Made by a program: the position numbers and the translations under genes. A stretch of DNA of 64,000 nucleotides, taken from positions 62,001-126,000 of the forward strand of contig CAMECH010000004.1 of assembly GCA_945913015.1 (NCBI GenBank). Reading direction: 5' to 3'. This stretch comes from an uncultured Bacteroides sp. Its GTDB lineage: Bacteria; Bacillota; Clostridia; Lachnospirales; Lachnospiraceae. Position 1 is the first letter of the stretch, and the number at the start of each line of letters is the position of its first letter. Below, one piece after another: positions 1-8,260 of the stretch. The notes beneath the pieces were generated by a model. It made no database searches. It had not been told where the DNA came from and was given only the letters and a program-made list of their open reading frames with translations.

Positions 1-76
1 TACCATGGTTAATAACGGAATGAGCTATAAAGATGTACTGGGATTTTTCTATCCGGGAACAGAGGTGAAGGCCTGA
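1..76 (+). CDS. C-terminal end of a SpoIID/LytB-like protein (partial)
   Basis: The window opens inside a reading frame whose last 24 residues include GMSYKDVLGFFYPGTEV, ending in TGA at 74-76. A segment of the form G-x-S/T-Y-x-x-I/V-L-x-x-Y/F-Y-P/T-G-x-E at the extreme C-terminus is typical of SpoIID/LytB domain proteins, which act on peptidoglycan outside the membrane during sporulation or wall remodelling. Only the tail is visible, so the assignment rests on this one motif. A rho-independent terminator begins within the last codons. The gene converges on yihY. Confidence 0.5.
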   Translation, partial: TMVNNGMSYKDVLGFFYPGTEVKA

Positions 77-94
77 TTCGGGCTTTCACCTTTT
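64..94 (+). terminator. Rho-independent terminator of the SpoIID-like gene
   Basis: A 10-bp stem (64-73 with 81-90, one G-U pair) with a 7-nt loop is followed by TTTT at 91-94. The stem overlaps the stop codon of the left-edge gene and the last codons of the convergent yihY. Confidence 0.7.
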
Positions 95-931
95 GTGTCT
101 GCGTTTTAATAAATGTGGTGAGATGAGTTTCTTTTCAAGCAGTGTGTTGAATTCAACACCAAAGAAAAGAATCAGCATACAGGAATAGAGCCATACAAGG
201 GCAAATATAAGGTTGGCAAGGTTTCCGTACATGGTCGACAGGGTGTTATGATTTACGTATACGGCGTAAATTATTGAGAAACCATACCATCCTATTGCTG
301 ATATAACGGCTCCCGGAAGCTGTCTGATTAAAGGCAGACGCCTGCTTGGAATGAATTTGAACATAAAAAGGAATGCCAGAGTAAGCAGGGCAGGAAAGAA
401 AAGCCATTTAATATCAATTATCGCTTCAACTATTATTGAAAGATACGGAAAAAACTGTGACGTAAATACAAATAGTTTATTGCCGAATACGACAAATACA
501 AGCATTGCCAGAATAATTACAATAAAAAGCAGAGTCTGGACTGATGCGATTGCTCTAAGCACAAAGAAATTACGGTCCTCTTTGATGCCGTGAATCGCAT
601 TAAAACCTTTCATCAGCGACATAAAACCGCGTCCGGCAGCCCACAGTGTTACAATTGCAGAAATACTTGTAAGAGTAACGGATGAAGATTCATACATTTC
701 GAGGAAAAATTTCTGTACTGTTTCCCTGAAATATACAGGGATAACATCATTTATAACAGATATAAATGTGTCATAGTCAAGAGGCAGAAAGCGAATAAGG
801 GACAAAAGAAGCGCAACAAAAGGAAAAAAACTGAGAATAATGAAATAGCAGGATTGCGCTGCGTATCCCGGAAGATCATCGTCTTTAATTTTGTCTAGGA
901 TTTCTTTTATTGAAAAGATTATACGCATACT
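86..931 (-). CDS. yihY: YihY/BrkB family inner-membrane protein
   Basis: A 281-residue polytopic membrane protein of the YihY/virulence factor BrkB family (formerly annotated RNase BN). Near the N-terminus is the family-typical segment LPGYAAQSCYFIILSFFPF, followed by about six hydrophobic helices and a basic C-terminal tail ending KRRHKR. The physiological role of the family is unsettled; transport has been suggested. I chose the start at 931 because GAGG lies 5 nt upstream of that ATG; the ATG eight codons earlier (955) has no ribosome-binding site. It is transcribed divergently from scpA, and its 3' end converges on the left-edge gene. Family placement is firm; function is not. Confidence 0.85.
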   Translation of the reverse strand, partial: SMRIIFSIKEILDKIKDDDLPGYAAQSCYFIILSFFPFVALLLSLIRFLPLDYDTFISVINDVIPVYFRETVQKFFLEMYESSSVTLTSISAIVTLWAAGRGFMSLMKGFNAIHGIKEDRNFFVLRAIASVQTLLFIVIILAMLVFVVFGNKLFVFTSQFFPYLSIIVEAIIDIKWLFFPALLTLAFLFMFKFIPSRRLPLIRQLPGAVISAIGWYGFSIIYAVYVNHNTLSTMYGNLANLIFALVWLYSCMLILFFGVEFNTLLEKKLISPHLLKRRHKR

Positions 932-971
932 AACCTCATAAATTTTGATATTCATTATATTTAATTTTTTT

Positions 972-1000
972 ATTATATGTTATTTTGACGAGTTTAGCAA
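972..1000 (-). promoter_or_regulatory. Promoter of yihY
   Basis: On the minus strand TTGCTA (995-1000) and TATAAT (972-977) are separated by 17 nt, a good sigma-A type promoter about 40 nt upstream of the chosen yihY start. Confidence 0.6.
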
Positions 1001-1032
1001 CGGAAAAATGCGGAAAGCATTGATATTTGGAT

Positions 1033-1061
1033 TGGACATTTAAAAGCGATTGATATATAAT
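1033..1061 (+). promoter_or_regulatory. Promoter of the scpA operon
   Basis: TGGACA (1033-1038), a 17-nt spacer and TATAAT (1056-1061). It lies back to back with the yihY promoter and about 65 nt upstream of scpA. Confidence 0.6.
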
Positions 1062-1127
1062 ATGAAAGCGTATGACTAATTGTGAAAAAGCATAATAAGC
1101 TTTTGCTTAAGACTTGGAGAGTTTTAT

Positions 1128-1922
1128 ATGGGAATACCGGTAAAATTGCAGGTTTTTGAAGGACCGCTTGACCTTCTTCTGCACCTGATTGACAAGAATA
1201 AAGTTAATATTTACGATATACCGATTGCTATGATTGCAGAGCAGTATATGGAATATGTAAATCAGATGGACAAGGAGGACCTTAATGTAGTCAGTGAATT
1301 CCTTGTTATGGCGGCAACACTTCTTGATATAAAATCAAGAATGCTTCTTCCTAAAGAGGTCAATGAGGAGGGCGAGGAAGAGGATCCGAGACAGGAACTT
1401 GTAGAACAGCTTTTACAATATAAGATGTTTAAATATGCCTCACTGGAGTTAAAGGACAGGCAGGTGGATGCAGAGCGTTCGCTGTATAAGCCTTCAACAC
1501 TGCCTGCGGAGGTGGAAAGTTACAGACCTCCGGTTGATTTGGAAGAACTTGTGGGTGATATGACGTTATCAAAGCTTAACAGCATTTTTCAGGAGGTAAT
1601 GAAGCGTCAGGAGGAAAAGATTGACCCAATACGAAGCAAGTTTGGGAAAATCAAAAAGGAAGAGGTTTCATTGGAGGAGAGGCTTGTTGAAGTCAAAGCA
1701 TTTTTGATGAATAACAGAAATTTCAGTTTCCGCCAGCTCCTTTTGGACCGTCCCGGCAAAATTTCAACGATAGTTACATTTCTTGTTGTACTTGAACTGA
1801 TTAAAACGGGATTTCTTTCGGTAGAACAGGACGGGATAATGTCTGATATAAGGCTTACTGTTAAAAATGATCCTGCAATGATTGGAAATATGGAGGTCGA
1901 AAATGGATTTGGAGAAAATTGA
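1128..1922 (+). CDS. scpA: Segregation and condensation protein A (kleisin)
   Basis: A 264-residue kleisin subunit of the SMC-ScpAB condensin complex, which organises and helps segregate the chromosome. The N-terminus FEGPLDLLLHLIDKNKVNIYDIPI is the hallmark helix that contacts the SMC neck (only part of it need be recognised: FEGPLDLLLHLI). The acidic middle (EEGEEEDPRQELVEQLLQYK) is the usual hinge and ScpB-binding region, and the C-terminal winged-helix part (FLVVLELIKTG) binds the SMC head. GGAG lies 7 nt before the ATG. scpB follows with a 20-nt overlap, the standard arrangement. Length is normal for the family. Confidence 0.97.
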   Translation: MGIPVKLQVFEGPLDLLLHLIDKNKVNIYDIPIAMIAEQYMEYVNQMDKEDLNVVSEFLVMAATLLDIKSRMLLPKEVNEEGEEEDPRQELVEQLLQYKMFKYASLELKDRQVDAERSLYKPSTLPAEVESYRPPVDLEELVGDMTLSKLNSIFQEVMKRQEEKIDPIRSKFGKIKKEEVSLEERLVEVKAFLMNNRNFSFRQLLLDRPGKISTIVTFLVVLELIKTGFLSVEQDGIMSDIRLTVKNDPAMIGNMEVENGFGEN

Positions 1923-2511
1923 GGCTTCAATTGAAGCTGTTTTATTCACTATGGGAGAATCTGTTGAAGTGGATAAGATTGCTGCTGCAATTGAGCAGGA
2001 TGTTGACACGACAAAGAGAATTATTCACAATATGATGGATAAATACTCTGCAGCCGACAGAGGTATTAAGATAATTGAGCTTGAGAACAGTTTTCAGATG
2101 TGCACGAAGACTGAGTATTATGAGACACTGATTAAGGTTGCCTCGCAGCCAAGAAAATATGTTTTAACGGATGCACTTTTGGAAACACTATCTATTATAG
2201 CTTACAAGCAGCCGGTTACAAAGCTTGAGATTGAAAAGATAAGAGGCGTAAACAGCGACCATTCGGTAAGCAGGCTGATTGAATACGGACTTGCGGCAGA
2301 AGTCGGAAGACTTGATGCACCGGGAAGGCCGATGCTTCTGGGAACGACGGAAGAATTTTTAAGGACGTTTGGCGTTCAGTCTCTTGATGAACTGCCTGAA
2401 ATAAGCACTGAGATGATTGAAGGCTTTAAAGAAGAGGCTGAACTTGAAGTGGGAATGGAGCAGGTTGATGACCAGATTGACGGACAGATGTCACTGGATA
2501 TTGATATTTAA
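1903..2511 (+). CDS. scpB: Segregation and condensation protein B
   Basis: A 202-residue ScpB, the winged-helix dimer that bridges the ScpA kleisin in the SMC complex. The sequence starts MDLEKIEASIEAVLFTMGE, and the segment ETLSIIAYKQPVTKLEIEKIRG is the diagnostic ScpB core. The start at 1903 has GGAGG 7 nt upstream, inside the end of scpA; a longer reading from TTG at 1882 lacks a site. The reading frame overlaps scpA by 20 nt, indicating translational coupling. The acidic C-terminal tail (after about residue 170) is normal. Confidence 0.96.
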   Translation: MDLEKIEASIEAVLFTMGESVEVDKIAAAIEQDVDTTKRIIHNMMDKYSAADRGIKIIELENSFQMCTKTEYYETLIKVASQPRKYVLTDALLETLSIIAYKQPVTKLEIEKIRGVNSDHSVSRLIEYGLAAEVGRLDAPGRPMLLGTTEEFLRTFGVQSLDELPEISTEMIEGFKEEAELEVGMEQVDDQIDGQMSLDIDI

Positions 2512-2538
2512 ATAGCGTTTGCAGAAATGAGGATTAGT

Positions 2539-3990
2539 ATGGAAAGAGTAAATGCGTGGGAAAAGTATTCAAAGGAAGATTTAGACAAGGTATTTAGCTT
2601 TGCGGAGGAGTACCGCAGATTTATAAGTGAGTGTAAGACCGAGCGTGAGTGCGTAAAGAAAGCGGTTGAGATTGCGGAGAATGCAGGTTATAAAAATCTT
2701 GAAAATATAATTAAAAAGGGTAAGAAGCTTAAGGCGGGCGATAAAGTTTATGCAGTTAATATGGGCAAGGCAGTGGTGCTTTTTAATATAGGCAGGGAAC
2801 CTATTGAAAAAGGAATGAACATTCTCGGTGCACATATTGATTCTCCGAGACTTGATTTAAAGCAGAATCCGATGTATGAGGACAGTGACCTCGTACTTCT
2901 TGATACGCATTATTACGGCGGTATCAAGAAATACCAGTGGGTGACAACTCCGCTTGCACTTCATGGCGTGGTAGCTTTAAAGGATGGCTCGGTTGTGGAT
3001 ATTGCAATCGGTGAGGATGAAAATGACCCGGTTGTGGGTATTTCTGATTTGCTTGTACACCTTTCCCAGGAGCAGCTTGAGAAGAAGGGAAGCAAGGTCG
3101 TTGAAGGAGAAGACCTTAATATTCTTGTCGGAAGCATGCCTGCTACTGAGGCGGCGCTTGAATTTGGCGGGCTTGAGAATGAAGAAGACGAAGCTAAAGA
3201 AAGCGATAAAGATAATAAGCATAAGGTTAAAAAGTATATTCTTGCACTTCTCAAAGAAAAATACGGAATTGAGGAAGAAGATTTCCTCTCAGCTGAGATT
3301 GAAGCAGTTCCGGCAGGGGCAGCAAAGGATTACGGAATCGACAGGAGTATGATTATCGGTTACGGACATGATGACAGAGTATGTGCGTACCCTTCGCTTA
3401 TTGCCTGTGTCAATTCAAAGAAACTGAAAAGAACCGGCGTATGTATTCTCGTGGATAAAGAAGAAATCGGAAGTGTCGGAGCAACAGGTATGCAGTCAAA
3501 GTTCTTTGAGTATGCCGTAGCTGAGGTGATGAACTGCTGCGGACAATATACGGAGCTTGGGCTTAAGAGGGCGCTTCGCAACTCACAGATGCTTTCTTCT
3601 GATGTGAGTGCGGCATATGACCCTAATTATGCCAAGGTTAATGAAAAGAAGAACTGCGCATATTTCGGACGCGGAATGGTATTTAATAAATATACAGGTT
3701 CAAGAGGTAAGAGTGGTTCTAACGATACTAATGCTGAATTTATGGCTGAAATGAGAAGAATCATGGATGATGCAGACGTAGCGTTCCAGACTGCTGAACT
3801 TGGACGCGTTGATTTGGGCGGCGGCGGAACGATTGCGTACATTCTTGCCAATTACGGAATGAATGTAATAGACAGCGGAATTGCGGTACAGAATATGCAT
3901 GCGCCGCACGAAGTAATAAGCAAGGCAGATTTGTATGAGACACTTAAGGGATATGAAGCATTTTTAAAGTCAACCCGGAATGGAGATTAG
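2539..3990 (+). CDS. M18 family zinc aminopeptidase
   Basis: A 483-residue cytosolic metallo-aminopeptidase of family M18 (aminopeptidase I). Metal-ligand motifs in order: GAHIDSPRLDLK (His-x-Asp), GHDDRVCAYPSL (bridging Asp), DKEEIGSVGATGM (catalytic Glu pair) and NMHAPHEVISK (last His). An Asp/Glu/Lys-rich insertion (around residues 217-235) precedes the KKYILALLKEKYGIEEEDF segment seen in clostridial members. The start at 2539 has GAGG 6 nt upstream; an in-frame ATG exactly 12 nt earlier is part of the ribosome-binding site (ATGAGG). The last codons form the first copy of a duplicated ribosome-binding site that continues into prmA. Confidence 0.93.
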   Translation: MERVNAWEKYSKEDLDKVFSFAEEYRRFISECKTERECVKKAVEIAENAGYKNLENIIKKGKKLKAGDKVYAVNMGKAVVLFNIGREPIEKGMNILGAHIDSPRLDLKQNPMYEDSDLVLLDTHYYGGIKKYQWVTTPLALHGVVALKDGSVVDIAIGEDENDPVVGISDLLVHLSQEQLEKKGSKVVEGEDLNILVGSMPATEAALEFGGLENEEDEAKESDKDNKHKVKKYILALLKEKYGIEEEDFLSAEIEAVPAGAAKDYGIDRSMIIGYGHDDRVCAYPSLIACVNSKKLKRTGVCILVDKEEIGSVGATGMQSKFFEYAVAEVMNCCGQYTELGLKRALRNSQMLSSDVSAAYDPNYAKVNEKKNCAYFGRGMVFNKYTGSRGKSGSNDTNAEFMAEMRRIMDDADVAFQTAELGRVDLGGGGTIAYILANYGMNVIDSGIAVQNMHAPHEVISKADLYETLKGYEAFLKSTRNGD

Positions 3991-4037
3991 TGTGAAAAAT
4001 TACGCTGAAGCGTCTGCGGAATGGAGATTAGTATGAA
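3976..4037 (+). repeat. Duplicated ribosome-binding-site segment
   Basis: Positions 3976-3996 and 4017-4037 are identical at 20 of 21 positions (CGGAATGGAGATTAGT followed by g/aTGAA). The first copy spans the aminopeptidase stop codon; the second holds the prmA ribosome-binding site and start. Confidence 0.85.
3992..4036 (+). CDS. Possible 14-codon leader ORF coupled to prmA
   Basis: GTG at 3992 opens a 14-residue frame reading MKNYAEASAEWRLV. It has its own GGAG 6 nt upstream, located in the last codons of the aminopeptidase gene. Its stop TGA (4034-4036) overlaps the prmA start as ATGA. The ribosome-binding sequence before it is a near-exact copy (20 of 21 nt) of the one before prmA. The small frame may simply be a by-product of that duplication, but both the start signal and the overlap are those of a coupled cistron. 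No homologue is known to me. Confidence 0.35.
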   Translation: MKNYAEASAEWRLV

Positions 4038-4989
4038 GTGGAACAGATATACAATTGATACAACAACAGCAGCTGTTGACCTTGTCAGCAGTGCACTTAA
4101 CGACTGTGGAATAGAAGGGATTGAGATTGAGGATAACGTCCAGTTAAGCCAGAAGGACATCAAGACGATGTTCGTTGATTTCATACCTGACCTGCCGCCT
4201 GATGACGGCTCGGCAAAGGTAAGCTTCTACCTTGATGCTGATGAAGATAATGAGGAAATGCTTGCAAAAGTAAAAGAAGAAATTGAAGAACTCAAATCTT
4301 TTATGGATATTGGAAGCGGAGCAATTACAACTTCACAGACTGAGGACAAGGACTGGATTAACAACTGGAAACAGTATTTTCATCCTTTCAGCGTAGGTGA
4401 TCTGATAATTAAGCCTACATGGGAGGAATATACGGAAGATATGAAGGGGCACCTCGTAATTAATATTGACCCGGGAACAGCTTTCGGAACAGGAGCACAT
4501 GAGACAACACAGCTTGTTATAAGACAGCTTCAAAAATACGCAAAGCCGGGAGATAATGTTCTTGATGTAGGATGCGGAAGCGGAATCCTTTCAGTTGTTG
4601 CGATAATGCTTGGTGCAAAGAGTGCGCTCGGAACAGATCTTGACCCGAATGCCATTATTGCAACTAAAGAAAATGCAGAAGTCAATAATATAGAAGACGG
4701 GAAAATCAGAGTGCTTGAGGGGAATATTATTGATGATAAGAAGATTCAGGACGAAGTCGGATACGAGTGCTATGATATAGTATGTGCAAATATTCTTGCA
4801 GATGTACTTGAGCCGCTTTCAGAGGAGATTACGCGTCACATGAAGCACGGCGCGATATTTATGACATCGGGAATCATTGATACAAAGGAAGAAGAGGTTG
4901 TAAGTAAGTTTAAGGAGAATCCGGAACTTGAAATTCTCGAAATTAATCATAATGGCGAATGGGTCAATGTAACAGCAAGACGCATCTGA
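4033..4989 (+). CDS. prmA: Ribosomal protein L11 methyltransferase
   Basis: A 318-residue PrmA, which trimethylates ribosomal protein L11 using S-adenosylmethionine. The N-terminal ferredoxin-like targeting domain is followed by the Rossmann methyltransferase core: the segment DPGTAFGTGAHETTQL (around residue 150) and motif I LDVGCGSGILSV are diagnostic, with CANILADVL as motif IV. The start at 4033 has GGAG 6 nt upstream; an earlier in-frame ATG at 4021 lies within that site. rsmE follows after 64 nt, a common prmA-rsmE pairing in Firmicutes. Confidence 0.96.
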   Translation: MKWNRYTIDTTTAAVDLVSSALNDCGIEGIEIEDNVQLSQKDIKTMFVDFIPDLPPDDGSAKVSFYLDADEDNEEMLAKVKEEIEELKSFMDIGSGAITTSQTEDKDWINNWKQYFHPFSVGDLIIKPTWEEYTEDMKGHLVINIDPGTAFGTGAHETTQLVIRQLQKYAKPGDNVLDVGCGSGILSVVAIMLGAKSALGTDLDPNAIIATKENAEVNNIEDGKIRVLEGNIIDDKKIQDEVGYECYDIVCANILADVLEPLSEEITRHMKHGAIFMTSGIIDTKEEEVVSKFKENPELEILEINHNGEWVNVTARRI

Positions 4990-5053
4990 ATTCAAAACAG
5001 AAATAACGGCAGATGCAGCGAATCTGACTAAGTAAAACGGATGGTGACGAAAG

Positions 5054-5791
5054 ATGTATCATTTTTTTGCCAGACAGGAAAATATATTTGATGATTACAT
5101 TCTGATAGACGGCGCAGATGTTAATCATCTGAAAAATGTGCTCAGAGTTAAGACAGGCGAGAAAATATTGATGAGCAGCGGTGACAATACAGATTATTAC
5201 TGCACAATTTCCGGAATAAGAGATAATGAGATTATTGCAGAAATTGAAAAAGTTGACGAGGAGGGCAGAGAACTTTCGTCAAAAATTTATCTCTTTCAGG
5301 GGCTCCCAAAGGGTGATAAGATGGAACTTATTATTCAGAAAGCAGTGGAGCTGGGGGTGTACGAGGTTGTGCCGGTTGCGATGAAGCGCTCGGTTGTTAA
5401 GCTTGATGACAAGAAAGCGGCAGGCAGGGTTAAGCGCTGGAATGCGATTGCAGAAAACGCAGCAAAGCAAAGTAAAAGAAGCATAATTCCTGCTGTAAAG
5501 GATGTTATGACATTTGAAAAGGCTGCAGAATACGCAAAACAGCTTGATATGGTACTGCTTCCATACGAGTGTGCGGAAGGTATGCAGGCGACTAAGAATA
5601 TTATAAATTCGATTAAAAAAGGACAGAGCATCGGTATTTTTATAGGACCGGAAGGCGGTTTTGACGGCTCGGAGCTTACTGTTGCTGATGACAATGAATT
5701 TAATGTGATTACACTTGGCAGAAGGATATTAAGGACTGAGACAGCAGGTATGATGGTGCTTTCTGTATTGATGTATCATTTGGAAGAGTGA
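5054..5791 (+). CDS. rsmE: 16S rRNA (uracil(1498)-N(3))-methyltransferase
   Basis: A 245-residue SPOUT-class methyltransferase that modifies U1498 of 16S rRNA. It starts MYHFFARQENI; the C-terminal knot motifs IGIFIGPEGGFDGSEL and TLGRRILRTETAGMMVLSVL are the RsmE signature. Length is typical. The Shine-Dalgarno is weak (GAAAG directly before ATG). It probably belongs to the prmA transcript, with the cysteine desulfurase gene next after 37 nt. Confidence 0.96.
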   Translation: MYHFFARQENIFDDYILIDGADVNHLKNVLRVKTGEKILMSSGDNTDYYCTISGIRDNEIIAEIEKVDEEGRELSSKIYLFQGLPKGDKMELIIQKAVELGVYEVVPVAMKRSVVKLDDKKAAGRVKRWNAIAENAAKQSKRSIIPAVKDVMTFEKAAEYAKQLDMVLLPYECAEGMQATKNIINSIKKGQSIGIFIGPEGGFDGSELTVADDNEFNVITLGRRILRTETAGMMVLSVLMYHLEE

Positions 5792-5828
5792 CAGTGTCAG
5801 GGTTAGAACTTTGAAAGGTATTGGTAAA

Positions 5829-6983
5829 ATGGAAGCGTATTTGGATAACTCAGCAACGACTAAAACGGCGAAGGAAGCTGTTGACATCATGCTTGAGGTA
5901 ATGCAGAAGGATTATGGTAATCCTTCATCAAAGCATATGTATGGAGTAAATGCTGAAAATTACATAAAGGATGCAACGGCAGTATTTTGTAATGTGCTTA
6001 AATGTCAGGAAAAAGAAATTATTTTCACTTCAGGAGGAACGGAGTCAAATAATATGGCAATCGTCGGCGGTGCGCTTGCAAACAGACGAAAGGGTCAGCA
6101 TGTTATTGTGTCAAGCGTGGAACATTCCTCTGTGAAAGAGCCGTTTCGATATCTGGCAAAGCTTGGGTTTGAAGTGACATATCTGCCTGTTGATTCCAAC
6201 GGAGTTGTTATTCTTGATGAACTCAAAAATGCACTGCGCGATGATACAATACTTGTCTCAACAATGATGGTGAATAATGAGATTGGCGCCGTTGAGCCGA
6301 TTGAGGAAATGTCGAAAATTATTCATACATTTAACAGGGACATTGTATTTCACGTTGATGCGATTCAGTCTTTTGGAAAGTACAGGATTGTGCCCAAGAA
6401 AATGGGAATAGACATGCTGTCGGTGAGCGGGCACAAGATTCACGGGCCTAAGGGAACCGGAATTTTATATGTGAGGGATAAAGTGAAAGTTAATCCTATT
6501 ATTCTTGGCGGAGGACAGCAGAAAGGAATGCGTTCCGGAACGGAAAATGTTCCGGGGATTGCAGGTCTTGGTGTTGCAACAAAGCTCGCGTATACCGATT
6601 TTGACAAAAAAATTGCCGGAATGCGTGCAATTAAAAATGCATTTGTTGAAGGTATCGGTAAAATAGAAGGCACTAAAATAAACGGAAAGACAGATGAAGA
6701 ATCCGCACCGCATATTGTGAATGTAAGCTTTCCGGGAGTGAGGGCGGAGGTTTTGCTGCATGCACTTGAAGACAAAGGCATTTATGTATCTTCCGGTTCG
6801 GCATGTTCATCTAACCGCCCGGAATTAAGCTCTACACTTCAGGCAATAGGGCTTGATAAAAATCTTCTTGATTCAACACTGAGATTCAGTTTTTGCGTTG
6901 ATACAACGCCGGAGGAGATTGAATACTGCCTTCAGAACATTGCAGAACTTCTGCCGGTTCTTAGAAAGTACAGGGCTCATTAA
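5829..6983 (+). CDS. Cysteine desulfurase (NifS/IscS family, paired with thiI)
   Basis: A 384-residue PLP-dependent cysteine desulfurase that takes sulfur from cysteine for transfer to acceptors. Visible motifs: N-terminal YLDNSATTK, FTSGGTESNN, HVDAIQSFGK, the PLP lysine in SVSGHKIHGPKG, and the active-site cysteine loop YVSSGSACSS. The start at 5829 gives the family's usual N-terminus; upstream TTG at 5811 would add six residues and would consume the GAAAGG used as ribosome-binding site. thiI follows directly, matching the nifZ-thiI pair of Bacillus, so the likely job is supplying persulfide sulfur to ThiI for tRNA 4-thiouridine. It could also serve Fe-S assembly. Confidence 0.93.
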   Translation: MEAYLDNSATTKTAKEAVDIMLEVMQKDYGNPSSKHMYGVNAENYIKDATAVFCNVLKCQEKEIIFTSGGTESNNMAIVGGALANRRKGQHVIVSSVEHSSVKEPFRYLAKLGFEVTYLPVDSNGVVILDELKNALRDDTILVSTMMVNNEIGAVEPIEEMSKIIHTFNRDIVFHVDAIQSFGKYRIVPKKMGIDMLSVSGHKIHGPKGTGILYVRDKVKVNPIILGGGQQKGMRSGTENVPGIAGLGVATKLAYTDFDKKIAGMRAIKNAFVEGIGKIEGTKINGKTDEESAPHIVNVSFPGVRAEVLLHALEDKGIYVSSGSACSSNRPELSSTLQAIGLDKNLLDSTLRFSFCVDTTPEEIEYCLQNIAELLPVLRKYRAH

Positions 6984-7050
6984 TTGAAAATGCAGTAGCG
7001 GAATAAATGTAAAACAGTGCGCAGACAGCGCCTGTGGAATGGAGAATATT

Positions 7051-8229
7051 ATGTTTAAAGCGTTTCTTATTAAGTACGGAGAAATTGGTGTAAAGGGCAA
7101 GAACAGATATCTGTTTGAGGATGCTCTGGTGAATCAGATAAAATTTGCACTCAAAGAGGTAGAGGGCGAATTTGCCGTAACTAAGGTTGACGGAAGAATT
7201 TATGTGCAGGCAAAGACTGAGTTTGATTATGATGAGACGGTTGATGCATTAAAGAGGGTATTTGGAATTATCGGCATCTGTCCTATGGTGCAGATTGAGG
7301 ATAATGGATTTGACGACCTTGCCAAGACTGTTGTTGAGTATTTCAGACAGACATATGATGATATGCATTTTACATTTAAGGTAAATGCCAGAAGGGCAAG
7401 AAAGAATTATCCGCTTGATTCAATGGAAATCAATGCTGAGATAGGACATGTGCTGCTTGAGGCATTTCCGGAACTTAGCGTGGATGTACATAAGCCGGAT
7501 GTCCTGTTGCAGATTGAAATACGCCAGCAGATAAATATTTATTCTATTGAAATTCCGGGACCGGGAGGAATGCCTGTCGGAACCAACGGTAAAGCTATGC
7601 TTCTTCTGTCCGGAGGAATAGACAGCCCTGTTGCAGGATATATGATTGCAAAAAGAGGCGTAAAGATTGATGCAACATATTTTCATGCACCACCGTATAC
7701 AAGTGAGCGCGCGAAGCAGAAGGTAGTTGACCTTGCAAAGCTTGTTGCACGTTATGCAGGGCCTGTTACGCTTAATGTCGTTAATTTTACGGATATTCAG
7801 CTTTATATTTATGACCAGTGCCCGCATGATGAGCTTACAATTATTATGCGCCGTTATATGATGAAGATTGCCGAGACGCTGGCAGAAAGCTCAGACTGTC
7901 AGGGACTTATTACAGGTGAGAGTATCGGTCAGGTGGCAAGTCAGACAATAAAGAGCCTTTACTGTACCAATGAGGTGTGCACGATGCCAGTATTCCGTCC
8001 TGTAATCGGCTTTGATAAGCAGGAGATAGTTGACCTTGCAGAAAAAATCGGAACATATGAGACTTCGATACAGCCGTTTGAGGACTGCTGCACAATCTTT
8101 GTTGCAAAGCATCCTGTTACAAAGCCTAATCTGAATGTAATCAAAAAGTCGGAGCTTAAACTTGCAGAAAAAATAGATGAGCTGGTTAAAACGGCAATTG
8201 ACACGGTTGAGAAGATAGTAATCGAATAA
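7051..8229 (+). CDS. thiI: tRNA 4-thiouridine synthetase
   Basis: A 392-residue ThiI, which activates U8 of tRNA with ATP and inserts sulfur. It opens with FLIKYGEIGVKGKNR (ferredoxin-like domain), continues through a THUMP domain, and carries the PP-loop LLLSGGIDSPVAGYMIAKRG near residue 185. It stops after the ATPase domain, so it lacks the C-terminal rhodanese domain of the E. coli enzyme, as is usual in Firmicutes. The start at 7051 has GGAG 6 nt upstream; the in-frame ATG 12 nt earlier is part of that site. Preceded by its probable sulfur donor. Confidence 0.96.
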   Translation: MFKAFLIKYGEIGVKGKNRYLFEDALVNQIKFALKEVEGEFAVTKVDGRIYVQAKTEFDYDETVDALKRVFGIIGICPMVQIEDNGFDDLAKTVVEYFRQTYDDMHFTFKVNARRARKNYPLDSMEINAEIGHVLLEAFPELSVDVHKPDVLLQIEIRQQINIYSIEIPGPGGMPVGTNGKAMLLLSGGIDSPVAGYMIAKRGVKIDATYFHAPPYTSERAKQKVVDLAKLVARYAGPVTLNVVNFTDIQLYIYDQCPHDELTIIMRRYMMKIAETLAESSDCQGLITGESIGQVASQTIKSLYCTNEVCTMPVFRPVIGFDKQEIVDLAEKIGTYETSIQPFEDCCTIFVAKHPVTKPNLNVIKKSELKLAEKIDELVKTAIDTVEKIVIE

Positions 8230-8260
8230 ACAAAAATAAATATTTGGTATGGAGGTAGAA

